Origin: an uncultured Chryseobacterium sp.
GTDB lineage: Bacteria > Bacteroidota > Bacteroidia > Flavobacteriales > Weeksellaceae
DNA length: 48,077 nucleotides
Direction of reading: 5' to 3'
Assembly (NCBI GenBank): GCA_913777465.1
Contig: CAJYRQ010000014.1
Span: forward strand, 1-48,077
The translations under genes and the position numbers were made by a program. The notes under the pieces were generated by a model that made no database searches, was not told where the DNA came from, and worked only from the letters and a program-made list of their open reading frames with translations. Shown here one piece after another: positions 14,944 to 23,503 of this stretch (positions are counted from its first letter, which is position 1; every line of letters starts with the position of its first letter).

Positions 14944-14994
14944 AGTTTAATTTTTTTATAGGTTAAATTTAAAATTATTATCTTATTAAATAAT

Positions 14995-15002
14995 TACTTT
15001 TG
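14995..15002 (+). promoter_or_regulatory. Probable -7 promoter element (TACTTTTG)
   Basis: TACTTTTG fits TAnnTTTG. It overlaps the GTG at 15002, so if it is the promoter, translation of the lipoprotein must begin downstream (GTG at 15020). Confidence 0.5.
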
Positions 15003-15019
15003 TGAAAAATTATGCCAAA

Positions 15020-15346
15020 GTGAGAAGAATTAAACAAATCTCTTTAATCATCCTTTTAGCAGGCGTTTTCTCCTGCAATGAAAAAGAATATAAGGAAGAC
15101 GAAGTCAACAGTGTAGACAAAAAAGCTTCAATAGAAACGGAACTTTCGGTAGAGCATATCGATACGGCAGATGTGTTGATTACCCGGCACAAAATCTGGA
15201 AGGATAAAAAACTCTTTAAAGAAATTATAAAAAGAGATACGATTCCAGGTCTGGGTGATACGCTGATGGAATCTGAAGATAAGGACGGGGTTGTTCATAA
15301 GGACCATACCAAAAAGGATTACGAATTTTATATTACGGTACAATAA
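15020..15346 (+). CDS. Small lipoprotein, unknown function
   Basis: A 108-residue lipoprotein: a short basic N-terminus, a hydrophobic stretch QISLIILLAGVF and a cysteine (SCNEK) as the likely lipidation site. The rest is charged and shows no family I recognise. The GTG at 15020 was preferred over the in-frame GTG at 15002 because the latter overlaps a promoter-like TACTTTTG and would give an over-long signal peptide. The stop overlaps the next start (TAATG), so it is co-translated with the second lipoprotein and the ATP-grasp enzyme downstream. It may have a shared envelope role. Confidence 0.75.
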   Translation: MRRIKQISLIILLAGVFSCNEKEYKEDEVNSVDKKASIETELSVEHIDTADVLITRHKIWKDKKLFKEIIKRDTIPGLGDTLMESEDKDGVVHKDHTKKDYEFYITVQ

Positions 15347-15678
15347 TGAAAAAGTCAGGTTCTGTAAAATTGCTTTTCGTAACGGGGATCCTTGCGGCCT
15401 GTTCGCAGGAGAAGCCCAAAGATGAGTGGAAGAATGAGAAAAAGGTCTATATGAGATCCGATACCACGGCTTCTTATTCAAGAACACATGGTTTTATGCC
15501 GGGATTTTTCTGGTATCACGCATTCCGGCCATACGGTGCTTACAGCAACGGGGGATATCATCGGACAGGCTATTACAGCGATGCCATCAGTTCGAAATCC
15601 AACATTGGGAGAAGTTCTTACAAAGGAAGTGTAATCAGAGGCGGCCTTGGGAGAAGCGGCTTCAGGGCATCATCATAA
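15346..15678 (+). CDS. Lipoprotein with Gly/Ser/Arg/Tyr-rich tail, YgiB-like position
   Basis: A 110-residue lipoprotein (MKKSGSVKLLFVTGILAACS; lipobox ILAAC). The mature part is rich in Tyr, Gly, Ser and Arg (GAYSNGGYHRTGYYSD, then IRGGLGRSGFRASS). In gamma-proteobacteria the glutathionylspermidine-synthase-like gene ygiC sits after ygiB, a small lipoprotein-like gene with a comparable low-complexity tail. The same arrangement is seen here, but sequence homology to YgiB cannot be judged by eye. It overlaps the preceding lipoprotein by 1 nt and ends 2 nt before the next ATG. Confidence 0.8.
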   Translation: MKKSGSVKLLFVTGILAACSQEKPKDEWKNEKKVYMRSDTTASYSRTHGFMPGFFWYHAFRPYGAYSNGGYHRTGYYSDAISSKSNIGRSSYKGSVIRGGLGRSGFRASS

Positions 15679-15680
15679 AT

Positions 15681-16811
15681 ATGAAAAGAACAGCATCACA
15701 ATCCCGGAAGAAATGGGAAGAAAAACTCGAAGGTCTCGGCTTCGGCTATCATTCCCTGGAAGGGCTTTACTGGGACGAAAGCCATTATTACGAATTCTCC
15801 ATGCAGGAGGTCGATACGATCGAGAAGGCAACGGCCGAATTGTGGCAGATGTGCCTGGAAGCGGTAGACTATATTATTGAGAAAAACCTTTGGGACCGTT
15901 TCAGCATTCCCGAATGGTTCAGGAATTACATTGTCACCAGCTGGGAAGAAGACCATCCTTCGATCTACGGCAGGTTTGATTTCGGTTTTGACGGAAAGAA
16001 TCTTAAATTGCTGGAATTCAATGCGGATACGCCAACTTCACTGTATGAAGCATCGGTGATCCAGTGGTACTGGCTGCAGGAAATGTTTCCGGAAAAAGAC
16101 CAGTTCAATTCCATTCATGAAAAGCTGGTGGATTACTGGAAATACCTGACCCGATACATGAACCCGCGTTATATTTATTTCGCTTCATTAACGAATATTG
16201 AGGATGTTACCAACGTCGAGTATCTTCGCGACTGTGCAACACAAGGAGGCTTTGAAACGGAATTTATTCCCATTCAGGATATCGGCTGGGCAGAAGAGAT
16301 CAAGGAATTTATTGCCGGAAACGGTTCTGTAATGGAATATATTTTCAAGCTGTATCCTTATGAGTGGATCCTGGAAGACGGTTTTGGGGAGAAACTGGTT
16401 GAAAACGGCTTCCGTTCCCAGTGGATCGAGCCGGCCTGGAAGGTACTCCTTTCTTCAAAAGCAATCCTGCCGGTTCTTTGGGAAATGTATCCGAATCATC
16501 CGTATCTGCTGCCGGCTTATTTCGAACAGAAAGACCTGAAAGATTTCGTTAAAAAGCCTGTCTATTCCAGGGAAGGTGCCAACATCATTTTATATAAAAA
16601 CGGTGAGTCTGTGGAAGAAAATTCCGGAGCTTACGGTAAAGAAGGCTTTATTTACCAGCAGTTGTTTGATCTTCCCGATTTCAATGGGAATTATCCCGTG
16701 ATCGGAAGCTGGGTGATTGGTCAGGAAGCAGCCGGCATAGGCATCCGGGAAAGTATTCACCGGATTACCAATAACCAAAGCCGTTTTGTCCCGCATCTGA
16801 TCAGCGGTTGA
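15681..16811 (+). CDS. Glutathionylspermidine synthase family ATP-grasp protein (YgiC-like)
   Basis: A 376-residue protein of the ATP-grasp family that includes the synthetase domain of E. coli Gsp and the YgiC/YjfC proteins. Visible family blocks: YWDESHYYEFS near the N-terminus, YGRFDFGFDGKNLKLLEFNADTPT-type (about 95-118, with the acidic/Asn metal and ATP region), WEMYPNHPYLLPAY, KPVYSREGANI and GSWVIGQEAAGIGIRES at the C-terminus. Free-standing members are proposed to form amide bonds; their substrate is not established. The two upstream lipoproteins are in the same operon. Its 3' end overlaps the convergent sulfatase gene by 11 nt. Confidence 0.9.
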   Translation: MKRTASQSRKKWEEKLEGLGFGYHSLEGLYWDESHYYEFSMQEVDTIEKATAELWQMCLEAVDYIIEKNLWDRFSIPEWFRNYIVTSWEEDHPSIYGRFDFGFDGKNLKLLEFNADTPTSLYEASVIQWYWLQEMFPEKDQFNSIHEKLVDYWKYLTRYMNPRYIYFASLTNIEDVTNVEYLRDCATQGGFETEFIPIQDIGWAEEIKEFIAGNGSVMEYIFKLYPYEWILEDGFGEKLVENGFRSQWIEPAWKVLLSSKAILPVLWEMYPNHPYLLPAYFEQKDLKDFVKKPVYSREGANIILYKNGESVEENSGAYGKEGFIYQQLFDLPDFNGNYPVIGSWVIGQEAAGIGIRESIHRITNNQSRFVPHLISG

Positions 16812-18885
16812 GCCTATTCTTTTTCAGCCAATAGGAAGTGGATTGATAAGCAGATATCGTGGCGTTGACCAATTGTTTATCCTGATCTTTTTCCTTTAAC
16901 GGATTTTCATCAAAATAGATATTGAATTCAGGAGAAAGATTGTTTTTCTGCTGAACCAGTGCATACTGCTTCACTTTCCGTACCGGGGAAATAATCGTTA
17001 AACGGTTGTCTTTGATCAGTCCCAGGTCTTCGTAGGTCGCTACGTAGGCCTTTGGCTGGAATTCTTTGGTCATCACATCCTGTCCTAAGAATTTCGACTG
17101 GTATTTAAAGTTCAGGAGGCCGAAGAGGGTAGGCATTACATCGATCTGCGACATGGTCTGGGCAAACTTCTGAGGTTTAATAAATCCTTCCGAGAAGATC
17201 ATGGCCGGAATCCGGTATTTATCCATCGGAAGTTCCATATCGCCTGCACTGGAAGCACAATGGTCGGCAATGATCACAAATACGGTATTCTTGTACCAGC
17301 TCTGCTGTTTTGCCATTTCAAAGAATTTTTTCAGGGCATAATCGGTATATTTTACCCCGCCTTCACGGGATTTTACATCACCGGGAATATCGATCTTTCC
17401 GTTCGGGTAAGTGAAAGGACGGTGGTTGGAAACGGTCATCCAGTGGTTGAAAAACGGCTTTCCGGATTTTGCTTCCGCGTTCATTGTGCTGATGGCTTTT
17501 CTGGCCATATCCTCATCTGCTACGCCCCAGACGTTGGCAAAGGTGATTTCTTCCGGGGTAAAGTTATTCCGATCTATGATGTCATAGCCGTTGCCTTTAT
17601 AGAAATCCTCCATATTGTCGAAATAGCTGTATCCTCCGTATAAAAATTTCACATCATAGCCTTTCGATTTAAAAACGCTGCCCGTGGTAAACTTATTTTT
17701 ATTGTTTTCCCTTTTAATAATGCTTTCCCCTGCTGTCGGCGGAATGCAGAGCGTCAGTGCTTCAAGGCCGCGCACCGTCCTGTTTCCGGTTGCGTACAGA
17801 TCGGTAAACATCAGCGACCGGTCCGCCAGACTGTCGAGGAACGGAGTAATTTTTTGTGTATTCCCATAATGCGCCAGAAAATCGGCGGATAAGCTTTCAA
17901 TTGAGATCAGGACGACATTCTTTTTTACTTCAGGTACTGCCGGAATGATGTTTCTCTGCAATGCAGGCGGCGCAAACTGGCTTAAAAAGTTCTTTTCTGC
18001 CTGCTGCTGATTGATTTCGGGATAAAACTGAAAATAGTCAAGTTCATTGTGGGTGAATGCCCAATAGAACTTCGGCAGTCCGTTGGCCTGGATTTCTTCT
18101 CCGAAAAGATTACTGCTTTTGATTTTTGCGGTAAAGTTCAATCCGAATATACTGATCCCGCATAAAACCAGATAAGAACCCATCAGGATGGTTTTCTGTT
18201 TCAGATTAGGAAGTTCTGAAAGCTCATTTTTTGTTTTTCTGTAAATGAAAACCGTAATGGCTAAGGTTACCGCGGCAATGGCCAGGAATAAAGGAATTAC
18301 CGGATAGCTTTCCATAATGTTTCCGATCACTTCATTGGTATAGATGAGGTAATCGACGGCAATAAAGTTGTATCTCAGTCCGAATTCATTATAAAAGAAA
18401 TATTCGCTTACCGCATTGAAAACCATCAGTAACACATACAGGAAAAGGGTGATAAAATACAGGCTGTTCCGTATCTGAAGCCGTCTTTCCGGAAGAAAGA
18501 ACATTAAGGCAAATAAAATAATCTTCAGGCCTATAAATGCCAGTGCGATTTCGGCAATCGAGCCACCGTATTGTTTAAAGATATTATTCGGGACAAGAAG
18601 GATATACAGAAACAGCAGGATGAGCAGGCCTAAAATAATCTGCCCATAAGGTTTTTGGTATTTAGAATTGGATAAAAATAAAAAATACAGTGCCAAAAAA
18701 GGGCAGGTGATAACAAAAACCAGCACATCGTTCAGCACCCCGGTCAAAAGGATTTTCAGGATTTCAAAAATGCCGAAACTTGCCGTGGTGATCGGGTGAC
18801 ATAAAAAAACGATTCTTGTGATCAGGGAAATGATGAGGTATAAAGCCCCTAAATAGACAAAGGGCCTGATTTTGTGAGCAAACAT
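16801..18885 (-). CDS. LTA synthase/sulfatase family membrane protein
   Basis: A 694-residue alkaline-phosphatase-superfamily enzyme of the LtaS/phosphoglycerol transferase type. About five membrane helices fill the first 280 residues. The extracytoplasmic domain follows, with VLISIESLSADFL (metal-binding Glu), ATGNRTVRGLEALTL (catalytic Thr near 367) and the C-terminal VFVIIADHCASS (metal-binding Asp-His). Gram-negative relatives transfer phosphoglycerol or phosphoethanolamine to glycans or lipids. Bacteroidota make no lipoteichoic acid of the Gram-positive type, so the acceptor here is unknown. It is convergent with and overlaps the ATP-grasp gene. Confidence 0.92.
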   Translation of the reverse strand: MFAHKIRPFVYLGALYLIISLITRIVFLCHPITTASFGIFEILKILLTGVLNDVLVFVITCPFLALYFLFLSNSKYQKPYGQIILGLLILLFLYILLVPNNIFKQYGGSIAEIALAFIGLKIILFALMFFLPERRLQIRNSLYFITLFLYVLLMVFNAVSEYFFYNEFGLRYNFIAVDYLIYTNEVIGNIMESYPVIPLFLAIAAVTLAITVFIYRKTKNELSELPNLKQKTILMGSYLVLCGISIFGLNFTAKIKSSNLFGEEIQANGLPKFYWAFTHNELDYFQFYPEINQQQAEKNFLSQFAPPALQRNIIPAVPEVKKNVVLISIESLSADFLAHYGNTQKITPFLDSLADRSLMFTDLYATGNRTVRGLEALTLCIPPTAGESIIKRENNKNKFTTGSVFKSKGYDVKFLYGGYSYFDNMEDFYKGNGYDIIDRNNFTPEEITFANVWGVADEDMARKAISTMNAEAKSGKPFFNHWMTVSNHRPFTYPNGKIDIPGDVKSREGGVKYTDYALKKFFEMAKQQSWYKNTVFVIIADHCASSAGDMELPMDKYRIPAMIFSEGFIKPQKFAQTMSQIDVMPTLFGLLNFKYQSKFLGQDVMTKEFQPKAYVATYEDLGLIKDNRLTIISPVRKVKQYALVQQKNNLSPEFNIYFDENPLKEKDQDKQLVNATISAYQSTSYWLKKNRLNR

Positions 18886-18910
18886 CTGTGTAAACTGAAT
18901 ATTAATTTCA

Positions 18911-18918
18911 CAAAAGTA
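18911..18918 (-). promoter_or_regulatory. Probable -7 promoter element (TACTTTTG)
   Basis: TACTTTTG on the minus strand, 25 nt before the sulfatase ATG, matches TAnnTTTG. Confidence 0.45.
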
Positions 18919-19055
18919 ATAATTAGGGATTATTTATAAAAAAATATTCTTAAAATCTCGTAAAAATTAGAAACTTTATAAATGTTTAAAAAAAGATTAA
19001 AAAATTATTATTTTAAAAGTGTGATTTCATCTATTTTTTGTGGTATATATAATAA

Positions 19056-19079
19056 AAAAGGACTATTTTGCATAGTCCT
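19056..19079 (-). terminator. Terminator after ribH
   Basis: The stem AGGACTAT / ATAGTCCT is followed on the minus strand by a T6 run. It lies 28 nt past the ribH stop. Confidence 0.85.
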
Positions 19080-19106
19080 CATATCTTAATGGTAAAAAAT
19101 GTTAAA

Positions 19107-19625
19107 TTAAGAGTGTCCAAAACCGATATTTCCCTTTTTACCGGAAAGGTTTTTCCTGAAGTCGATCATTCTCAGAGCAGTAACGGCCGCCTCAACGCCT
19201 TTGTTTCCAAGATCCCCGCCGCTTCTGGCTATTGACTGTTCTTTGGTGTCATCCGTTAAAACACAGAAAATAGTCGGAGTATCGGTTAAGATATTGCAAT
19301 CTTTGATCCCCTGTGCCACTGCCGAACAAACGTAATCGAAGTGAGGCGTTTCACCCCGGATCACGCATCCGATGGAAATCACCGCATCGAATTTACGTTC
19401 CTTGCAGAGCTGCATGCTTGCATAGCTGAGTTCAAAAGCCCCCGGAACCGGAAAAAGCCTGATGTTTTCAGATTTTACCCCTTCTTTCTGAAGGATTTCC
19501 AGTGCTGCATCACGAAGATTATAGGTTACAAAATCATTCCACTCAGAAAAAACAATGCCGATAGAAAATTCATCGGCATTGGTTATATGAAGTGGCTTGT
19601 AATCGGAAAGATTAACTGTTGCCAT
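19107..19625 (-). CDS. ribH: 6,7-dimethyl-8-ribityllumazine synthase
   Basis: Catalyses the penultimate step of riboflavin synthesis, condensing the amino-ribityl-uracil with dihydroxybutanone phosphate. The 172 residues include the family blocks SEWNDFVTYNLRDAALEIL (substrate-binding Trp/Asn), PGAFELSYA, GCVIRGETPHFDYVC (catalytic His region) and GVEAAVTALRM. It is 3 nt downstream of the TPR membrane protein gene and co-transcribed with it. Other rib genes are not in the window. Confidence 0.97.
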   Translation of the reverse strand: MATVNLSDYKPLHITNADEFSIGIVFSEWNDFVTYNLRDAALEILQKEGVKSENIRLFPVPGAFELSYASMQLCKERKFDAVISIGCVIRGETPHFDYVCSAVAQGIKDCNILTDTPTIFCVLTDDTKEQSIARSGGDLGNKGVEAAVTALRMIDFRKNLSGKKGNIGFGHS

Positions 19626-19628
19626 TAT

Positions 19629-20324
19629 TTAGTAATATTTAGTCATTTCAATATAAGAATCAGACATTCCGTTGTCGTAATCCTGATATTTTTCATCGAT
19701 GGTGGCGAAATACTTTTTAGCTTCCGCATTTTTCTTTAATCCCAAAGCCACAATTCCTGCTTTTCTTGTGAAATAGTAAGTGGTGTAAGGATCGTCTGAA
19801 GCAGATGCCGCTTTATCCAGAAGCTGCAAAGCTTCATCGTTTTTGTTGAGTCCTGATTTTGCATCAGCCATGGCGCCGTATTTCATTGCCACCAATGTTT
19901 TGTTATCAGATGAAAATTTGTCAAGAAGATCATAGGCTTCCTGGAATTTCCCTTCTTTAAACTTCAATAATCCGGCATTGTAAGCAGAAAGCTCACCGAT
20001 TGCCGTCCCGGAATATTCATTGTATGTTCCCAGAAATCCCGGATTCGCAGCAGATTTACCGCCCAATGCTTCTTTATCTTTTCCTTCAGCAAGATTTTTC
20101 TGAGCTGCCAGGAAACCTTTCACGGCTTCCGCATTTTTAGGAGCTACAACAAATTGTTTGTAACCGAAGAAGCCAAGAACCCCCAGCACAAGGATTCCGA
20201 AAACAACCGCCAAAGGCTTTGAATATTTTTCAATGAATCTTTCCGTGTTTAAAGCTTCTCTGTCAAGATCTTTAAAAAACTCAACCGTTTCTTTACCCTC
20301 TTGCTCGTTTGTAAGTTTTGCCAT
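19629..20324 (-). CDS. Membrane-anchored TPR protein, YfgM-like
   Basis: A 231-residue protein with an N-terminal cytoplasmic segment (TVEFFKDLDREALNTERFIEKY), one membrane helix (about 38-58, LAVVFGILVLGVLGFFGYKQ) and a periplasmic helical repeat region. TPR-like units are visible (YNAGLLKFKEGKFQEAYDLL, KYGAMADAKSGLNKNDEALQ, YYFTRKAGIVALGLKKNAEA). The topology matches YfgM, a SecYEG/chaperone-associated protein, but homology is only suggested. It is a promoter-proximal gene transcribed together with ribH. Confidence 0.85.
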   Translation of the reverse strand: MAKLTNEQEGKETVEFFKDLDREALNTERFIEKYSKPLAVVFGILVLGVLGFFGYKQFVVAPKNAEAVKGFLAAQKNLAEGKDKEALGGKSAANPGFLGTYNEYSGTAIGELSAYNAGLLKFKEGKFQEAYDLLDKFSSDNKTLVAMKYGAMADAKSGLNKNDEALQLLDKAASASDDPYTTYYFTRKAGIVALGLKKNAEAKKYFATIDEKYQDYDNGMSDSYIEMTKYY

Positions 20325-20345
20325 AAATTATTAAAAATTGAAATG

Positions 20346-20377
20346 CAAATTTAATTGTTTCTGAATGATTTACAAAA
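20346..20377 (-). promoter_or_regulatory. Promoter of the TPR-ribH operon
   Basis: On the minus strand TTTTG (20373-20377) is followed after 19 nt by TAAATTTG (20346-20353), a full match to the Bacteroidota -33/-7 consensus, 21 nt before the ATG. Confidence 0.75.
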
Positions 20378-20451
20378 TACTTTCTGCGTATTATTGACGA
20401 AATGTTATGAATTGCAAATTATCCGCCGCCGAATAATGCCTTTTTGTTATA

Positions 20452-20485
20452 AAAATGCTTCATGAGAGATTTCACAAAGCATTTT
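20452..20485 (-). terminator. Terminator after apt
   Basis: The 9-bp stem AAAATGCTT / AAGCATTTT has a 16-nt loop and is followed by T-rich sequence on the minus strand. It lies 20 nt past the apt stop. Confidence 0.7.
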
Positions 20486-20504
20486 GTATAAATTCCGGAA
20501 ATAT

Positions 20505-21041
20505 TTAATATTCCAGGGTATGATAGATTTCTGCATTAAACTTTTTCAGCTTTTCTTCCCCTTTCAGGCCGGTAAGGCCAATCAGAAAACTGAACTGTGC
20601 TACGGTAGCACCTTGTTTTTCCACCAGTTTGGCGGCTGCTTCGGTAGTTCCTCCGGTGGCAAGCAGGTCGTCGTGGATCAGGATCCTCTGTCCGGGCTTA
20701 ATCTGGCCTTCGCGGGTTTCGATCACAGCGCTTCCGTATTCCAGGTCATATTTTTCCGAGATCACGGGCGGAGGCAGTTTTCCCGCTTTCCGGATCAGGA
20801 TAAAAGGAACTTCAAGGGCGACTGCAATGGCAATCCCGAAGAGATAACCCCGGCTTTCGATTCCGCATACGGCATCTACTTTTCCTCTGCTTATTGCAGC
20901 CAGATCGGCAATAACCTCTTCATATAGTTTCGAATCCAGGAAAATAGGGGAGATGTCCTTGAACTGAATCCCCGGAATCGGAAAGTCAGGGATATTTTCA
21001 ATGGTTGCTTCCAGTTGCCTGATTAATTCTTGTGATGCCAT
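20505..21041 (-). CDS. apt: Adenine phosphoribosyltransferase
   Basis: Purine salvage enzyme that makes AMP from adenine and PRPP. The 178 residues contain the PRPP-binding loop ILIHDDLLATGGTTEAA, the N-terminal PDFPIPGIQFKDISPI block, GIESRGYLFGIAIA and FILIRKAGKLP, all typical of Apt. It lies 8 nt downstream of an unrelated lipoprotein gene and probably shares its transcript. The PRPP source gene prs is at the far right of the window. Confidence 0.97.
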   Translation of the reverse strand: MASQELIRQLEATIENIPDFPIPGIQFKDISPIFLDSKLYEEVIADLAAISRGKVDAVCGIESRGYLFGIAIAVALEVPFILIRKAGKLPPPVISEKYDLEYGSAVIETREGQIKPGQRILIHDDLLATGGTTEAAAKLVEKQGATVAQFSFLIGLTGLKGEEKLKKFNAEIYHTLEY

Positions 21042-21049
21042 TTTTGTTT

Positions 21050-22252
21050 TTATGGATTGATTTTGTAGCTGGAAATTTTCCAGTCTCCATTTACATTTTT
21101 AAGCCCGAAGGTTACTTTCAGGGCTGTTGTCTTACCGCTTTTATCCGTAACGTCATACGTTGCATTTACACTGGCTGAGTTGGCATTGGACGCATTGGTG
21201 GTAATATTTTTTACACTTACATTCTTTACCGAACCGAATCCTGAAGTCGGGTTGGCGAAGGATTCATAGCTTCCCCAATTCGGGTTGCTCGCTGCATTGT
21301 AAGCTGCTTTCAGGTTCTGTGAACTAACGTTGTTTAAGAATCCGGTTACGGTCGTTTTAGGATCCGCTGCCGGTTGTTTTGGAGTGGACGGTACTGCAGC
21401 AGGTACAGCATTCGGGTCGGTACCGGTTGCCGGGATGGTTGCATTGGGATTGTTCGGATCGATTACCGCCGGGTCCTGTGGTACCGCCAGGGAATCGACT
21501 ACCGGCGGAGCAGGAACTTTCAGAAGATCAGGATTTACATCTAATCCTACTTTCGTCATTTTGAATGTTTTCGCCGTTGTCTTTACGGAAACGGTAATGT
21601 CGATTTTATTATCCATTACTTTTGCTGCAGGAATGGAGGAGAATTTTAAATTAAATCCTTTGAAATTGTTATCCTGCATCAGGTTTTTAGCGGTTAAAAG
21701 CTTTACGCCGTTGCTGAACACCTCCAGGGTAGCTTCAAGCCCCGCTCCGGTAAAAGAAACAGGATTTCCTGCATTATCAACAAGTCTCGGGATGATCTGG
21801 ATGGAGGTTGGTGCACCCAGTCCGTCATCGCCGGTTGGCCGGGTGGTAATGCTTAATGAATTTGCTTTTACGTCGTTCGGATCGGTTTCTTTTGCTGTTT
21901 CAGTACCGAAGATATTCATTTCACCTAAAGAAGGCGGGGCGGTACTGGCCCATTCGATTCCGTTTTTCTGGGCTACCTGGTCTGCCATCGTCATGATTTC
22001 AGGAACTTTTTTCCCGTCGATCAGCTGGCCAAGCGCTTTCAGTTCAGCAACATCGCCGTCTGCTTCTACACCGAAAGTCTTCAGAATATACAACGCTTCA
22101 TTGAATTTAATCTGCTGAATCGTCGGAAGACTGGCCGTCATATCATTGATACTCGACTGTAAAGTTTTGGTATTGGTAGCATCTACATGATCTTTCTTAC
22201 ATGCTGTAAAAAGCAACAGGCTGAAGATGAGTAGAAAAGAAAACTTTTTCAT
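21050..22252 (-). CDS. Lipoprotein with Pro/Asn/Asp-rich linker, unknown function
   Basis: A 400-residue lipoprotein; the start ATG gives MKKFSFLLIFSLLLFTACKK with a good lipobox. Three regions are visible. First, a helical N-terminal segment of about 25-115 (SINDMTASLPTIQQIKFNEA) resembling small DUF6694-type lipoproteins. Second, a beta-rich middle of about 125-250. Third, a long linker of about 255-310 rich in Pro, Asn, Asp and Ala (DPAVIDPNNPNATIPATG). The final ~85 residues (GFLNNVSSQNLKAAYNAAS ... YDVTDKSGKTTALKVTFGL ... WKISSYKI) resemble an NTF2-like/DUF4878-type fold. Function unknown. It is upstream of apt in one transcription unit. Confidence 0.82.
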   Translation of the reverse strand: MKKFSFLLIFSLLLFTACKKDHVDATNTKTLQSSINDMTASLPTIQQIKFNEALYILKTFGVEADGDVAELKALGQLIDGKKVPEIMTMADQVAQKNGIEWASTAPPSLGEMNIFGTETAKETDPNDVKANSLSITTRPTGDDGLGAPTSIQIIPRLVDNAGNPVSFTGAGLEATLEVFSNGVKLLTAKNLMQDNNFKGFNLKFSSIPAAKVMDNKIDITVSVKTTAKTFKMTKVGLDVNPDLLKVPAPPVVDSLAVPQDPAVIDPNNPNATIPATGTDPNAVPAAVPSTPKQPAADPKTTVTGFLNNVSSQNLKAAYNAASNPNWGSYESFANPTSGFGSVKNVSVKNITTNASNANSASVNATYDVTDKSGKTTALKVTFGLKNVNGDWKISSYKINP

Positions 22253-22269
22253 TTTGTTTCTGTTTAGCA

Positions 22270-22277
22270 CAAAAATA
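22270..22277 (-). promoter_or_regulatory. Probable -7 promoter element (TATTTTTG)
   Basis: TATTTTTG on the minus strand matches TAnnTTTG and lies 17 nt before the lipoprotein ATG. It overlaps the upstream longer in-frame start, supporting the shorter start. Confidence 0.5.
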
Positions 22278-22380
22278 ATAAAACCTTTATTAATAGAGGA
22301 TTTTATTTTATGTTTTTGTTGTTGGATAATTTAGGCCGTCATAAATTCTCCGGCCCTGCAATGAAATTTAAAATGGATGC

Positions 22381-22401
22381 GACTGATTGCAATCATCAGT
22401 C
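22381..22401 (-). terminator. Hairpin after the second GLPGLI gene
   Basis: The 7-bp stem GACTGAT / ATCAGTC lies 43 nt past the GLPGLI stop. The T-run is weak. Its stem sequence recurs in the hairpins at 23504 and 24748. Confidence 0.5.
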
Positions 22402-22444
22402 TTAATCATAGTTTTTCGTTAGAATTGCTCTCAGCCAGGTCTTT

Positions 22445-23314
22445 TTACTTCTTTTCAGGCTGCAGTTCTATGCTGTTGTTATTTTGTGCAAGGTGCTCTT
22501 TCATTTGTTTTTCTGCATTTCTCATCTCTTTCGACATTGAGAAGTCATCGGATATTTTTACATCTGAGGGAATCTGCCCCATCATCTGTCTGATCCCTGC
22601 AAGAGGATCTTTTTTATGTTGGTCGTATTTTTCCGTAAACTTTTCTTTTGTGATTTCTTTGGAAACAAATAGTCCGATCCGGTTCATTAGGCTTTCTACT
22701 GCTGAAGCTTCCGCGATATGATCTGTTTTCCTGTTGCCTTTCAGTTCCCAGGAATAATTCCCTGCTTCATCGCCTATCTTTACAATTAATCCCGGCAGCC
22801 CGTAAAATTTATAAGGCCCGTCCGGGAAAGGGATTTCCGTGGCAAACCAGGCGATCCACTTTCTCCCGCCGAAACCGGTTGTTGCCTTCTGCGTACTGTA
22901 GTTTCCGATCTTCTGTTTCTCATCTGAAATTTTCCAGATCAGGTTTGGATTTTCGCGGTACGAATAATAATCCATGGAAATGCGATCTTTGTACAACACC
23001 TCACGAATTGGGTAGCTTTTTGCAATCTGATGCGTAAACTGCGTCCGCCTGTTGCCCATTCTCTTGAAATCCGGGAATCCCGTATTTGAAGCTTCTTTTA
23101 TTATTACATCAGCTATCGAGTCCATTTGGATGTTCGTATAAGATTGATAAATGGATTTGTTCTGATCGATATCCAATACCATCATTTCTTTTTCCAGCTT
23201 TGCAGAATCCTTATGGGGCTTATAAGTCAGTTCATAGAAAAACCGGTTTGCTGTATTTTGTGCATTGAATAAAACAATGGTTATTGTCAGAATAATCTGA
23301 AATACTTTTTTCAT
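22445..23314 (-). CDS. GLPGLI family secreted protein
   Basis: A 289-residue paralog of the protein at 13199: signal peptide MKKVFQIILTITIVLFNAQ, then FGGRKWIAWFATEIPFPDGP and YKFYGLPGLIVKIGDEAGNY. It also shares the ending NNSIELQ, here extended by PEKK. The C-terminal ~90 residues are highly charged and Met-rich. It is secreted and its function is unknown. It is not adjacent to its paralog, and its neighbours are secreted or lipoproteins of unknown role. Confidence 0.9.
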   Translation of the reverse strand: MKKVFQIILTITIVLFNAQNTANRFFYELTYKPHKDSAKLEKEMMVLDIDQNKSIYQSYTNIQMDSIADVIIKEASNTGFPDFKRMGNRRTQFTHQIAKSYPIREVLYKDRISMDYYSYRENPNLIWKISDEKQKIGNYSTQKATTGFGGRKWIAWFATEIPFPDGPYKFYGLPGLIVKIGDEAGNYSWELKGNRKTDHIAEASAVESLMNRIGLFVSKEITKEKFTEKYDQHKKDPLAGIRQMMGQIPSDVKISDDFSMSKEMRNAEKQMKEHLAQNNNSIELQPEKK

Positions 23315-23503
23315 GACAGAAGTTTTTGAGTTTAAATTTAATTTTAGGTATTAAGTGACGTTATATTTTGTTTTTCTATCAATTCTTTTTTCAGGAAGGT
23401 GTTAAGTGCAGCCTGTATATCCGGAAGAGAAGAATCCTGCTATTGGTAAGACAACCTGAACGGCAAAAGGTTTCAGGCAATGGGTATTTTTTTCATAAAT
23501 ATA
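23315..23503. other. Intergenic region with no convincing gene
   Basis: The 312-nt gap between the GLPGLI gene and the next minus-strand gene contains only AT-rich leader sequence and, at its right part, a terminator-like hairpin. A 79-codon plus-strand reading frame here has no coding character. Confidence 0.6.

Noticed and set aside
21330-22118. A long antisense frame (262 codons) opposite the lipoprotein upstream of apt
   Set aside because: The minus-strand gene has a clear lipobox and domain structure; the antisense frame is a by-product of its codon pattern.
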